The notes: a model not told the origin generated them from the sequence alone. Positions 1-8,819 are shown, counted from the first letter of the stretch. The stretch is 64,000 bases of DNA from Chelatococcus sp. HY11 (GCF_018398335.1 NZ_JAHBRX010000001.1:3154001-3218000), one strand, 5' to 3'. Numbers and translations are program-made.

Positions 1-747
1 GCCAGTGCCATGCTACCAGGCATCGAGGCTCGACAGCGCGGGGCGGTGCTCGGTCTTGGCGCCCTGCTCGGCTCACCGCCGGAACGGGAACTAAAGCTGC
101 TCGATACCGCCGCGTCGACCCTTACACTGCCGGCGCTGCCCGTGGGCGAACGTGCCGACATATTGCGTCGCCGCCCCGATATTCTGGCAGCCGAACGGCG
201 GCTGGCCGCCAGCACCGCCGATATCGGCGTGACTACCGCGGAGCTGTTCCCCAAGCTGTCCATTGGCGCTGGGGGCGGATTCCAGGCGCTCAGTCCCGGC
301 GACTGGTTCGACTCATCCAGCAGCCGCTTCTCCATCCTCCCACTCATTTCGTGGCGATTGTTCGATGGAGGCCGTGTGCGCGCAGAGATCCGTGCCCGGG
401 AGGCTGCTCAGCGGCAGGCCGCGCTGGGCTATGAGCAGGCCGTACTGACAGCGCTGGGCGATGCGGAGCGCACTTTGGGCGACTATGAAGCGGGACTGGA
501 TGCGCTTGCACTTCGTCAAGCGGCGCTGGAGGCGTCACGCCGCAGCTTTCGTCATGCTGAAACGCGCTTTACTGCCGGCGACATCGCGCGAGTTGAATGG
601 CTTGCGGCCCAGCGTCTCCTGCACGAGGCCGAAATTGCAAATGTGCGTGCGCAGACGACAGCTGCCGTTCAGTTGGTAGCATTGTACAAAGCGATCGGAG
701 GCGGCTGGAGTGCGGCCGAAGTAACCTCATCCACCCCCATTTCGTAA
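1..747 (+). CDS. NodT-type outer-membrane efflux protein (3' part, 5' end outside window)
   Basis: The frame is open from base 1, so the gene begins before the window and only about the C-terminal half is present. The visible part reads as a TolC/NodT-family outer-membrane factor. It has an RRPDILAAERRLAAS segment near the middle, the family's second-repeat helices (ALGDAERTLGDYEAG, then RFTAGDIARVEWLAAQ) and the typical ending LVALYKAIGGGW. Such proteins form the outer-membrane duct of RND or MFS tripartite efflux pumps, and the pump and adaptor genes would be expected to the left. The substrate cannot be inferred. It probably belongs to the same accessory segment as the next 11 kb. Confidence 0.85.
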   Translation, partial: ASAMLPGIEARQRGAVLGLGALLGSPPERELKLLDTAASTLTLPALPVGERADILRRRPDILAAERRLAASTADIGVTTAELFPKLSIGAGGGFQALSPGDWFDSSSSRFSILPLISWRLFDGGRVRAEIRAREAAQRQAALGYEQAVLTALGDAERTLGDYEAGLDALALRQAALEASRRSFRHAETRFTAGDIARVEWLAAQRLLHEAEIANVRAQTTAAVQLVALYKAIGGGWSAAEVTSSTPIS

Positions 748-796
748 CAGGTTCGGTGGTCGACTTTTGGGCAGCGATGTATTGTCGGCTACCATT

Positions 797-1285
797 CTAC
801 AGTATATTGTCGTTGCCGTGACGCGGCATCTCCTTCCCAGGACAATCGGGATTATTTGATCTCGAACCAGTTTCCGTAATTGGCGAAGTTGAATAAGCAC
901 TGCGCGCGACCAATGCGACAATGCTCACGATACACCAAAATGTGGTCCGCAGGCTCATGGCAACGAGAGTTCGCATTTCGTAAGCGCCACCCTGGAAGAT
1001 CCACACACCAAAGCCAGCAAAGACTATGACAGTAGCAACAGCTACAGAGACCGCGGATGCAGGCGCCCATCTGCTTCGCAACATCAAACCAATCCCGATG
1101 ATGATGTATGTAAATCCAGCAAGAAAATTAAAATATAAGACGAATGGTACAATTTTCTCGCTAGATTCGATTATCCCATGAAGACCGAGAATAGCGTTTC
1201 CACCCGAAACGACCGTGGCTATTCCAAATAGAATTGCCGCTACACCGGAGGCTTTTATAGCCACATTTATTCTATGTTTAGACAT
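797..1285 (-). CDS. hypothetical membrane protein, four predicted TM helices
   Basis: This is a 162-residue protein with four hydrophobic stretches, at about residues 11-33, 43-62, 73-96 and 105-125. It has a short basic N-terminus (MSKHRINVAIKASG) and a polar 35-residue tail. I do not recognise a family. Local base composition is clearly more AT-rich than the core genes further right, as expected for acquired DNA. It lies 34 bases downstream of another small envelope gene on the same strand, so the two may be co-transcribed. No catalytic motif is visible and the function is unknown. Confidence 0.55.
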   Translation of the reverse strand: MSKHRINVAIKASGVAAILFGIATVVSGGNAILGLHGIIESSEKIVPFVLYFNFLAGFTYIIIGIGLMLRSRWAPASAVSVAVATVIVFAGFGVWIFQGGAYEMRTLVAMSLRTTFWCIVSIVALVARSAYSTSPITETGSRSNNPDCPGKEMPRHGNDNIL

Positions 1286-1319
1286 CGACCTCGCCCCATT
1301 CGCTCTTGTGAAGCGTAGC

Positions 1320-1709
1320 CTATCGTTCCAACTTGAAGAGCTGCTCGCCAGCCCTCATGCCGATATATCCATTGTTGGATCGCACCAATTGCACGCACCG
1401 CTCGGGAAGCAGGGTGCCGGGTTTGAGGCATAGGCCATCTGGCGTCGCTCTCCATTTCGGAGACAATTCCACAGGCCCGCCGGTCATCTTGCCTTTGCCG
1501 TTTTCAAAAAGGACAAGGGTGGTAACGCGGCCATCGTCCATCGTCATCTTCCACGGACGCCCGTCCGTAATATTGTAGGCAGGCGACATCTGCTCTGCCA
1601 TTACAGGGGCAACCGAAATCCCCATCACAAATGTTGTGAACACTGAAATTAGTAGCACGAAGCGATTTACTTGACCGCTTCGGCGATAATTAATCAGGGC
1701 GTCCTTCAT
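1320..1709 (-). CDS. hypothetical secreted/periplasmic protein
   Basis: This 129-residue protein starts with a basic segment (MKDALINYRRSGQVNRF), then a hydrophobic core and a VMAEQ signal-peptidase-like site near residue 38. The mature part is about 90 residues. It contains two cysteines (GLCLKPGTLLPERCVQLV) that could form a disulfide, and a YIGMRAGEQLFKLER ending. I do not recognise the family. It sits between a decayed tetR fragment and a small membrane-protein gene on the same strand, and may share a promoter with them. The stretch is AT-richer than the core genes. Confidence 0.5.
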   Translation of the reverse strand: MKDALINYRRSGQVNRFVLLISVFTTFVMGISVAPVMAEQMSPAYNITDGRPWKMTMDDGRVTTLVLFENGKGKMTGGPVELSPKWRATPDGLCLKPGTLLPERCVQLVRSNNGYIGMRAGEQLFKLER

Positions 1710-1715
1710 TTATAT

Positions 1716-1955
1716 CTACTCCAGAGGTTGCAGAGGCCCATCGTCAGCATGGCGCTCTACACTCACGCCAACCCACGATTCCTTGGGCGGTCGATCAAAG
1801 CGTCCTTGGATAACTCCCAACCGTTTGGCGACAGCTTCGGTCGTGAGATCCGTAGAATCTTGTTTGCGGGCAAGGTCAACGACGGTTTGGACCGTCGCTT
1901 CACGTCGGTCACCCGGGCGAAGACGAGCTTGCCGACGGACCATATATGCCGTCAT
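1716..1955 (-). pseudogene. decayed TetR-family regulator (N-terminal fragment)
   Basis: The 79-residue frame begins like a TetR helix-turn-helix domain. RREATVQTVVDLARKQDS aligns with RRAATVQAVVDLAAEQNP of the intact TetR at 2152-2760, and VAKRLGVIQG aligns with IADRMGLTQG. After the recognition-helix region the similarity stops, and a stop codon follows about 28 residues later, so the ligand-binding domain is missing. The likely native start is the ATG at 1943, because the ATG at 1955 lies inside the upstream palindrome. This is probably a truncated paralogue. Whether the remaining DNA-binding stub is made or folds is unknown. Confidence 0.65.
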
Positions 1956-1984
1956 TAGAAAGTAACTTATTACTATCTAATGAC
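1951..1984. promoter_or_regulatory. 34-bp near-perfect palindrome, TetR operator-like
   Basis: The outer arms GTCATTAGA (1951-1959) and TCTAATGAC (1976-1984) are perfectly complementary. Inner arms AGTAA and TTACT are also symmetric, giving 28 of 34 symmetric positions. The palindrome covers the 5' end of the decayed tetR fragment. The inner half-sites recur near the intact tetR and phaC (2777-2795 and 3034-3059). It is inferred to be the operator of the lost repressor. Confidence 0.6.
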
Positions 1985-2151
1985 GGCGCGATTTGTCAAG
2001 TGTGCCCAGTCCGGAGCAGGAAAGCTCTCCTGCCCTAGCCTTCTATGGCAGTAGCAAAGAGAGGATCAGCGGCAGCCCGAGACCGGACGCAAAGGGCGTT
2101 GCCGAGTAAAGGTTGACGCTGGTGCGCCTTAACCCCGGAAGCAGAGAGCTT

Positions 2152-2760
2152 TCATTGCGCAGCTTCAATGCCACGGCGATAGATGGCATACACGGCTGGG
2201 GCGTCACGGCGAATCCGACTAACCTTGCCGGCCAACAATGACTGCATGACCAATCCCTGAATGGTGCCGATGAACAACACGGCCGCGGCATCCACATTCA
2301 GTTCCGCATTCAGTTCGCCTTGCGCCTTGCCTGCTTCCATCAGGCGACGCAGCCGCTGTTCGTACTGACGGATCAAGGTCTGGACCATTCGCTTCGGAAG
2401 GGTCTCGCCCGGTCGTTGCAACTCCCCGAACAGCATTCTTGGCACACCCGGGTGCCTTGCCACGAAATCGATGTGCGTCATGAACATGGCTTCGAGGGCC
2501 GCCGCTGGGGTCGCCGCGCCTTCGGCCGCCTTGTCCACGCGGGCCAGCAGGCGTTCACTGACCCAGGACATGGTTGCTTCCAGGATCGCGTCCTTGGTGG
2601 GGAAGTGGCGAAACAGCGCGCCCTGCGTCAAGCCCATTCGATCCGCAATTGCGGTGGTCGTAATCTCGGCCGGGTTTTGCTCGGCCGCCAGATCCACAAC
2701 GGCCTGTACGGTGGCGGCTCGCCGTTCTTCGGCGCGCAGGTATTGAGGGCGTTCGTTCAC
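2152..2760 (-). CDS. TetR/AcrR-family transcriptional regulator, divergent from phaC
   Basis: This is a 202-residue TetR-type repressor. The helix-turn-helix lies at about residues 12-58, with core ITTTAIADRMGLTQGALFRH and then FPTKDAILEATMSWV. The C-terminal part is a helical ligand-binding domain with no recognised ligand motif. The start is GTG at 2760 with GGAG about nine bases upstream. The gene is divergent from phaC across about 310 bp, and both promoters carry a related 19-bp element (16 of 19 identical). It therefore probably represses itself and the PHB genes. Classic PhaR regulators belong to another family. The inducer is unknown. Confidence 0.85.
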   Translation of the reverse strand: MNERPQYLRAEERRAATVQAVVDLAAEQNPAEITTTAIADRMGLTQGALFRHFPTKDAILEATMSWVSERLLARVDKAAEGAATPAAALEAMFMTHIDFVARHPGVPRMLFGELQRPGETLPKRMVQTLIRQYEQRLRRLMEAGKAQGELNAELNVDAAAVLFIGTIQGLVMQSLLAGKVSRIRRDAPAVYAIYRRGIEAAQ

Positions 2761-2776
2761 TGTTCAGATCTCCACA

Positions 2777-2795
2777 TAGTGAGTGATGTATTACT
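2777..2795. promoter_or_regulatory. operator-like element just upstream of tetR
   Basis: On the minus strand this 19-mer reads AGTAATACATCACTCACTA, and it differs at only three positions from the element at 3040-3058 before phaC. It lies 17-35 bases upstream of the GTG start of the TetR gene, where an autoregulatory operator would be expected. This is an inference from repetition and position; binding is not shown. Confidence 0.5.
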
Positions 2796-3033
2796 TCAAT
2801 AATCGTCAAATGTCTTCCCGGAAGAAGGTCAATCTGACGATTCGGGACAGAACGAGCGAGGCTGTGATCATAGGTAACGGTGGTCTGGTTCGGCTTGGTT
2901 CGATGCGTTGCGACGTCACTTGCGTGGAAAGTCGCTGAGCGCGACTCGGCGGCGTCAGCCAGAAACCCGCGCGTGCCGATGCCCCAGAAGAACTGTCGTC
3001 GGCGACGTGGGTTGCACATTCGCGCAAAGACGA

Positions 3034-3059
3034 TTAGATAGTAATATGTCACTTACTAA
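3034..3059. promoter_or_regulatory. operator-like imperfect palindrome upstream of phaC
   Basis: The element contains AGTAATATGTCACTTACTA (3040-3058) within a wider imperfect inverted repeat, TTAG..AGT.A.AT.T.ACT..CTAA, symmetric at 18 of 26 positions. It ends about 12 bases before the phaC start, so a bound repressor would cover the promoter or start region. It matches the element upstream of the divergent tetR at 16 of 19 positions and the 34-bp palindrome at 1951-1984 at 13 of 19. Confidence 0.55.
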
Positions 3060-3071
3060 ACGGGGCTGGTG

Positions 3072-4832
3072 ATGACCACTGCTGCCATGATTGACAAGCC
3101 CGCGTCGGCATCGCTTGAAAGCGCGCCCCCCGATGCCTTGGATGCGGTTGCTAACGCCTTGCGGGCACGTGGCACTGGCGGGTTGTCGCCGGCGGCGGGC
3201 TTGTTGGCGTGGTATGACTGGGCGCTGCACCTGAGTCTTTCACCGGGCAAGCAGCGCAACCTGCTGGAAAAGGGGCTGCACAAGCAGCAGCGACTCGCGC
3301 GTTATGCAGTGCGCGCGGCAAGTGCGCACGACTGCCCGACTTGCATTGAGCCGCTGGAGCAGGATCGGCGCTTCGCCGATTCTGCTTGGCAGCAATGGCC
3401 CTTCAACGTGATTCACCAGGGCTTCTTGCTGCAGCAGCAGTGGTGGCACAATGCCACCACCGGCGTGCGCGGCGTGTCCCGCCATCACGAGAGATTGGTC
3501 ACTTTCGCCGGGCGGCAGTGGCTGGACATGTGGTCGCCTGCGAATTTCATTTGGACCAACCCCGAGGTGCTGCGCGCCATCGCGGATAGCGGTGGCGCCA
3601 ACCTGTGGCGCGGTGCGATGAACTTCCTCGATGATGCGCGGCGTCTCGCGCTGAACGATGCGCCAGCAGGGGTCGAAGGGTTCGAGGTTGGCAAGGACGT
3701 GGCGGTCACACCAGGAAAGGTGGTGTACCGCAACCACCTGATCGAACTGATCCAATACACACCCACGACACCTGATGTGTATGCCGAGCCGGTCCTGATC
3801 GTGCCATCCTGGATCATGAAGTACTACATCCTCGACCTGTCGCCGCACAACTCGATGGTGAAGTATCTGGTCGACCAGGGGCATACGGTTTTCATTATTT
3901 CATGGAAGAACCCGACCGCAGCCGATCGCGACCTCAGCCTGGACGACTACCGGCGTTTGGGGGTCATGGACGCGTTGGACGCGGTCACGGCCATCGTGCC
4001 TGAGCGCAAGGTGCAAGCCGTCGGCTATTGCCTGGGCGGTACCTTGTTGGCGATCGCTGCTGCTGCGATGGCGCGCGATGGTGACGAACATCTGCAAAGT
4101 TTGACGCTGCTAGCGTCTGAGACCGACTTTCGTGAATCTGGCGAGATCGCGCTTTTCATCGACGAGAGCCAACTGGCGTGGCTCGAGGCCGGCATGTGGG
4201 ACAAGGGCTATCTTGACGGCAGGCAGATGGCTGGCGCGTTCCAGATGCTCAATTCGCGTGACCTGATCTGGTCACGACAGGTTCGCGAATACCTGTTGGG
4301 TGAGCGGCAAGTCTTCAACGATCTGATGGCCTGGAATGCCGACGTGACCCGCATGCCGTATCGCATGCACAGCGAGTACCTGCGGCAACTGTATCTGAGC
4401 AACGATCTGGCAGAGGGACGCTATCAGGTCGACGGGAGGCCGGTGGCGCTCGCCGACATCGACGTGTCCATGTTCATCGTCGGCACGGTGCGCGATCACG
4501 TCGCGCCTTGGCCCTCTGTGTACAAGATGCACCTGCTCAGTGATGCGGAGTTGACCTTCGTGCTCACCAGCGGTGGGCACAACGCCGGCGTGGTCAGCGA
4601 GCCGGGGCATCCCCGGCGCAGCTTCCAGATTGCCACCCGTGCCGCCGGCAAGCGCTACGTCGATCCGCAGATGTGGCGCGCCGAGACGCCTTTGCACGAG
4701 GGTTCCTGGTGGCCGGCCTGGCAGCAGTGGTTGGCGCAGCGCTCGGCCGGGCGCGTAGCGCCACCTGCCATGGGCGGCAGCACGTACACACCACTTGGCG
4801 ACGCGCCCGGGACATACGTGGCAATGACGTGA
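3072..4832 (+). CDS. phaC: class I-like polyhydroxyalkanoate synthase
   Basis: The enzyme polymerises (R)-3-hydroxyacyl-CoA into PHA on granules. The protein has 586 residues counting from the ATG at 3072; an in-frame GTG directly precedes it at 3069. An N-terminal PhaC_N domain is followed by an alpha/beta-hydrolase domain with the lipase-like box GYCLGG, whose Cys is near residue 320. The catalytic Asp lies in VGTVRDHVAPW (about 475) and the catalytic His in TSGGHNAG (about 503). The SWKNP segment is typical. It is the first gene of phaC-phasin-phaB and lies behind an operator-like palindrome shared with the divergent tetR. Length and triad fit the class I single-subunit synthases. Confidence 0.95.
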   Translation: MTTAAMIDKPASASLESAPPDALDAVANALRARGTGGLSPAAGLLAWYDWALHLSLSPGKQRNLLEKGLHKQQRLARYAVRAASAHDCPTCIEPLEQDRRFADSAWQQWPFNVIHQGFLLQQQWWHNATTGVRGVSRHHERLVTFAGRQWLDMWSPANFIWTNPEVLRAIADSGGANLWRGAMNFLDDARRLALNDAPAGVEGFEVGKDVAVTPGKVVYRNHLIELIQYTPTTPDVYAEPVLIVPSWIMKYYILDLSPHNSMVKYLVDQGHTVFIISWKNPTAADRDLSLDDYRRLGVMDALDAVTAIVPERKVQAVGYCLGGTLLAIAAAAMARDGDEHLQSLTLLASETDFRESGEIALFIDESQLAWLEAGMWDKGYLDGRQMAGAFQMLNSRDLIWSRQVREYLLGERQVFNDLMAWNADVTRMPYRMHSEYLRQLYLSNDLAEGRYQVDGRPVALADIDVSMFIVGTVRDHVAPWPSVYKMHLLSDAELTFVLTSGGHNAGVVSEPGHPRRSFQIATRAAGKRYVDPQMWRAETPLHEGSWWPAWQQWLAQRSAGRVAPPAMGGSTYTPLGDAPGTYVAMT

Positions 4833-4942
4833 CATGGCCATCCGCGGCGGAGACAGAGCCGCCGCGGTTCAATCGGGTCACCTCGCAAGGAATGGTCCAT
4901 AGCCGCCCCCAATGGGGCACAACGTGACCGTGGAGCACTGCA

Positions 4943-5386
4943 ATGAACAGCGAACTGCCCATCCAACTCTACAAAGCCAACGCCGAGCTACAGCTACAGA
5001 TCACTCGTTTGCTGCAAGAAAGCGGACGTCGCTGGCTAGAAGCCATGCAACAGCTCAGCGCTGGCGGCGTAGAGGAAACCACTGCGCGCATCCAGAGGCT
5101 TCAGCAGGCGGCAGACTGGCAGGCGCTCGCGACCTTGCCATCCGAGGCGTTCCGGTGCCTGTATCAGGGCCGCGTTGGCGATGCCCAAGCAATCGCTCAA
5201 ACCGCCACCAGGGGCCAGGCCGCCTTTGTCGATGGCCTGCGCCAGGCGCTCGCGACCTGGCAGGCGTCTGTCTCCGAGACACTTGGTGCTAGTGGTGACG
5301 CTGCTTCTTTTGCGCAGCTTTTTCAGCCATGGACACAGCCCTGGTCTGCACCAGCCGCCACGCCCAAGAGCAAGGCCGAAAAGTGA
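4943..5386 (+). CDS. phasin-like PHA granule protein
   Basis: This 147-residue protein is predicted to be almost entirely helical and rich in Ala and Gln. It has phasin-type amphipathic stretches (LQITRLLQESGRRWLEAMQQL, split by polar residues, and FVDGLRQALATWQASVSET), then a Pro/Ala/Lys tail. It sits between phaC and phaB with a GGAG ribosome site before the ATG. Phasins coat PHB granules and control their size and number. The assignment rests on size, composition and neighbourhood, because phasins are poorly conserved in sequence. Confidence 0.75.
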   Translation: MNSELPIQLYKANAELQLQITRLLQESGRRWLEAMQQLSAGGVEETTARIQRLQQAADWQALATLPSEAFRCLYQGRVGDAQAIAQTATRGQAAFVDGLRQALATWQASVSETLGASGDAASFAQLFQPWTQPWSAPAATPKSKAEK

Positions 5387-5397
5387 GGAGGTCGCCA

Positions 5398-6143
5398 TGA
5401 GTACCTCTCAGCGAACAGCCCTGGTGACCGGAGGCAACCGGGGATTGGGCGCCGCGATCGCCCGTGCTCTGCACGACGTCGGCCACCGCGTAATCGTGAC
5501 ACATACGCCGGGCAACACCACGATTGACCAGTGGCAGCAAGCGCAAGCAACACAGGGTTATACATTCGCCGCCTACGGGGTGGATGTGTCCGAATACGAA
5601 TCGACGCAGCAACTGGCGCGGCGCATCCACGCCGATGGTGATCGGATCGACATTCTGGTGAACAACGCCGGCATCACCCGCGATGCCACGCTGCGCAAGC
5701 TCGACAAGGCCGGCTGGGATGCCGTGCTGCGCACCAACCTGGACTCCCTGTTCAATGTCACCAAGCCATTCATTGATCCGATGGTGGAGCGAGGTTGGGG
5801 ACGCATCGTAAACATTTCTTCGATCAATGGCAGCAAGGGCCAGTTTGGCCAGACCAATTACTCGGCTGCCAAGGCCGGCGTGCATGGATTCACCAAGGCG
5901 TTGGCGCAAGAGGTGGCGCGCAAGGGCGTGACGGTCAACACCGTCTCGCCTGGCTACCTGGCCACCGAGATGGTGATGGCGGTGCGCGAGGACGTACGCC
6001 AGAAGATCATCGATGCGATACCAGTCGGCCGCCTTGGTCAGCCGGATGAGATCGCAGCGATGGTAGCATTCATCACGAGTGATGCCGCTGCCTTCATGAC
6101 CGGCAGCAACGTCGCCATGAACGGCGGTCAGCACATGTACTGA
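5398..6143 (+). CDS. phaB: acetoacetyl-CoA reductase (SDR)
   Basis: This is a 248-residue classical short-chain dehydrogenase that should reduce acetoacetyl-CoA to (R)-3-hydroxybutyryl-CoA with NADPH for the adjacent synthase. Visible motifs are the cofactor loop TGGNRGLG near the N-terminus, NNAG (about residue 90), the catalytic Ser in NISSINGSKGQFG and YSAAK about 13 residues later, and a PGYLATEMV loop. The start is fixed by an AGGAGG site five bases before the ATG at 5398. The phasin gene ends 11 bases upstream, so the three PHB genes form one unit. No phaA thiolase gene is present nearby, so acetoacetyl-CoA must come from a thiolase encoded elsewhere. Confidence 0.93.
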
Positions 6144-6192
6144 TACGCGGGGAAGCTACGCTTTAACCGCAGAGCTGGCGCATCGGGAACCT

Positions 6193-7620
6193 GTGTTCAT
6201 CAACACTGAGGCAGACTTGGATCAATCTCTACTCAGGAATCGCACCTTCGACGACCTCACGATCGGCGAGAGTGCTTCCCTCGTGCGCGTCGTTGGCCGC
6301 GACGACATCGATCTTTTCGCCACCGTGTCCGGCGATGTAAATCCCGCTCATCTCGATCCCGTCTTCGCGTCGACCGATATTTTCGGACATATCGTCGCTC
6401 ATGGGATGTGGACCGGCGCGCTGGTCTCGGCCGTGCTCGGCACGAAGCTGCCGGGCCCGGGCACGATCTATCTCGAGCAGGATCTACGCTTCCGCAAACC
6501 GGTCTCCCCCGGAGATACGATCACTGTCACCGTCATCGTCCGGGAGAAGTGGCCGGAGCAGCGCATCGTCGTACTCGACACGCGCTGCGCGAACCAGCGC
6601 GGCGAGGAGGTATTGAACGGCTCGGCGACCGTGATAGCTCCGGACCGCACCGTCGAATGGCCGCGCGCGAAGCTCCCCGACGTTGCACTGGTACGGCGTC
6701 ACCGATACGAGCATTTCGTCAACGAGGCTCGCGCCCTGCCAGTGCTCAAGGCAGCGATCGTCCATCCTTGCTCGCCTGATGCCATACTTGCCGCGGTGGA
6801 GCTCCGTAACGAGGGTTTGCTCGAGCCGCTTCTCGTCGGGCCCGAGGCCAAAATCAGGGCTGCGGCTGAGGAGGCCGGCGTCTCGCTTGATGGTATCCCG
6901 ATCGAAGCCGTCGAGCACAGCCACGCGGCTGCTGCCCGCGCCGTCGAGCTTGCCGCCGGCGGTCGCGTCGCCACGCTCATGAAGGGTAGTCTGCATACCG
7001 ACGAACTGCTCGGAGCGGTTATCGCCGAGAATTCCGGACTGCGGACAGATCGTCGCGTCAGCCATGTCTATGCGATGAGCGTGCCCGCCTACTCGAAGCC
7101 GCTTGTCGTTACCGATGCGGCGATCAACATTCAGCCGACTCTCGATCACAAGCGCGACATCTGCCAGAATGCAGTCGACCTTCTGCACACGCTCGGCGTC
7201 GTCGAACCGCTCGTTGCCGTCCTTACTGCCGTCGAGACCGTCAACTCCCGCATGCCATCGACGCTCGACGCCGCCGCGCTGACTGTCATGGCGGCTCGCG
7301 GCCAGATCACGGGCGCACGCGTCGATGGGCCGCTCGCCTTCGACAACGCCATCAACTCCGACGCAGCGCGCACCAAGGGTATAATCTCGCCGGTCGCCGG
7401 TCAGGCAGATATTCTGCTCGTACCGGATCTCGAGGCCGGAAACATGCTGGCGAAGCAACTGATCTATTTCGGCGGCGCGGACGCAGCCGGGCTCGTGCTC
7501 GGCGCCCGCGTGCCGATCATCCTGACGAGCCGAGCCGATTCCTTGCGCACCCGCATCGCCTCCGCTGCCCTTGCCAAGCTCGTCGCATTTCGCCGGTCTC
7601 AGGAAGTAAAACCCGCATGA
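6193..7620 (+). CDS. bifunctional MaoC-type enoyl-CoA hydratase / phosphate acyltransferase
   Basis: This is a 475-residue fusion. Residues about 15-150 form a MaoC hot-dog domain (SGDVNPAHLDPVFA, then FGHIVAHGMWTGALVSAVLGT, split here by domain context). Residues about 170-470 form a phosphate acetyl/butyryltransferase domain (MKGSLHTDELLGAV, DAAINIQPTLDHK, GPLAFDNAIN, VPDLEAGNMLAKQL). The Pta half converts acyl-CoA and phosphate to acyl-phosphate, while the MaoC half could hydrate crotonyl-CoA to (R)-3-hydroxybutyryl-CoA. The start is a GTG. The stop overlaps the acetate kinase ATG by four bases, which indicates translational coupling. The fusion followed by ackA and fabI is known from rhizobia, where a pta-ackA operon of Sinorhizobium was reported to be phosphate-stress controlled. 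Confidence 0.9.
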   Translation: MFINTEADLDQSLLRNRTFDDLTIGESASLVRVVGRDDIDLFATVSGDVNPAHLDPVFASTDIFGHIVAHGMWTGALVSAVLGTKLPGPGTIYLEQDLRFRKPVSPGDTITVTVIVREKWPEQRIVVLDTRCANQRGEEVLNGSATVIAPDRTVEWPRAKLPDVALVRRHRYEHFVNEARALPVLKAAIVHPCSPDAILAAVELRNEGLLEPLLVGPEAKIRAAAEEAGVSLDGIPIEAVEHSHAAAARAVELAAGGRVATLMKGSLHTDELLGAVIAENSGLRTDRRVSHVYAMSVPAYSKPLVVTDAAINIQPTLDHKRDICQNAVDLLHTLGVVEPLVAVLTAVETVNSRMPSTLDAAALTVMAARGQITGARVDGPLAFDNAINSDAARTKGIISPVAGQADILLVPDLEAGNMLAKQLIYFGGADAAGLVLGARVPIILTSRADSLRTRIASAALAKLVAFRRSQEVKPA

Positions 7621-8819
7621 GCCAGCGCATGCTTGTCACGTTCAACGCGGGATCGTCCACGGTGAAGCTCGGCCTGTTCGCCCTCGAAGGGGATGGGGCG
7701 CGGCGCATCGGGAAGGGAATGATCGACTTCCACAAGCCGCCCCTTCAGTTTCGTCTTCTCGAGGGACAGGACAGGTTCGATGTGGCGCTTGAATCCGACC
7801 CTGCCGCCGAACTGCATGAAGTGCTCGGCGAGGCCTTCCGCCGGCTGTCCTGGCACTACGATATGGATCAGATCACCGCCGCCGGCCATCGCATCGTTCA
7901 TGGCGGCGACACCTTCGCCGGACCGATCCGGCTCGACGACACGGCGTTCGAAACCTTACAAGCCCTGACGCCGCTCGCGCCGCTGCATCAGCCGCAGGGG
8001 TTGCGGCTCGTCCGCGCGATCAGCCGCTTGCGACCCGGGCTGCCGCAAGCGGCCTCTTTCGACACAGCTTTCCATCGCACCCAGACGGACCTCGTTCGTC
8101 GCTTCGCGATCCCGCGCGCCCTGCATGACGAAGGTGTGAAACGCTACGGTTTCCATGGACTTTCCTACAAGTTTATCGCAAGCGAAATTGCGAAAAGCGA
8201 GCCCGAACTCGCCGGCGCGCGCGTCGTGGTCGCCCATCTTGGCAGTGGCGCCAGTTTGTGCGGATTGGCGGGCGGCCGCAGCTGCGACACCAGTATGGGC
8301 TTCTCCGCCCTGGATGGGGTTCCGATGGCGACCCGCTGCGGCGCGCTGGATCCTGGCGCTGTTCTACATTTCATTATGCAGAAAGGCATGAGCCCGGCCG
8401 ATGTCGAGGATCTGCTCTATCGTCGCTCCGGGCTCCTCGGCATCTCCGGGATCAGCGCCGACAGTCGCGAATTGATCGAAAGCGCTGCCCCCGAAGCCGC
8501 CGAGGCGCTTGAACTCTTCTGCTTTCGCATCGCCGGCGAAATCGCCCGACTCGCGGCCACGCTCGGCGGGCTCGACGCTGTCGTCTTCACGGCGGGCGTG
8601 GGCGAAAATCAGCCGCCGGTGCGCGCCGCGGTCGCGCGTCGTCTCAGCTGGCTCGGGCTCGAGCTGGACGAGGCCGCAAACGCCGTCAATGCCCGGTCGA
8701 TTGGCGCCGCAGGCGCGCGCGTCAAAATACTGGTCATCGCGACGGACGAAGAGAGCGTCATCGCCGACGAGGCGCTGTCGGTTCTGCGACCTGACAGCGC
8801 CGCTGTAGAACGCTTGTGA
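7617..8819 (+). CDS. ackA: acetate (or propionate/butyrate) kinase
   Basis: This 400-residue ASKHA kinase transfers phosphate from acyl-phosphate to ADP, completing substrate-level ATP formation with the Pta domain just upstream. Family signatures are all present: N-terminal TFNAGSSTVKLGLF, GHRIVHGG, the catalytic region KRYGFHGLSYKFIA, the phosphate loop AHLGSGASLCGL, and VFTAGVGENQPPVRA near the C-terminus. It overlaps the maoC-pta stop (ATGA) and its own TGA overlaps the start of a fabI remnant. Length is normal for the family. Whether acetate, propionate or butyrate is preferred cannot be read from the sequence. Confidence 0.93.
   Translation: MSQRMLVTFNAGSSTVKLGLFALEGDGARRIGKGMIDFHKPPLQFRLLEGQDRFDVALESDPAAELHEVLGEAFRRLSWHYDMDQITAAGHRIVHGGDTFAGPIRLDDTAFETLQALTPLAPLHQPQGLRLVRAISRLRPGLPQAASFDTAFHRTQTDLVRRFAIPRALHDEGVKRYGFHGLSYKFIASEIAKSEPELAGARVVVAHLGSGASLCGLAGGRSCDTSMGFSALDGVPMATRCGALDPGAVLHFIMQKGMSPADVEDLLYRRSGLLGISGISADSRELIESAAPEAAEALELFCFRIAGEIARLAATLGGLDAVVFTAGVGENQPPVRAAVARRLSWLGLELDEAANAVNARSIGAAGARVKILVIATDEESVIADEALSVLRPDSAAVERL

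Noticed and set aside
5175-5397. N-terminal extension of phaB
   Set aside because: It overlaps the phasin gene in another frame; a perfect AGGAGG site directs initiation at 5398.
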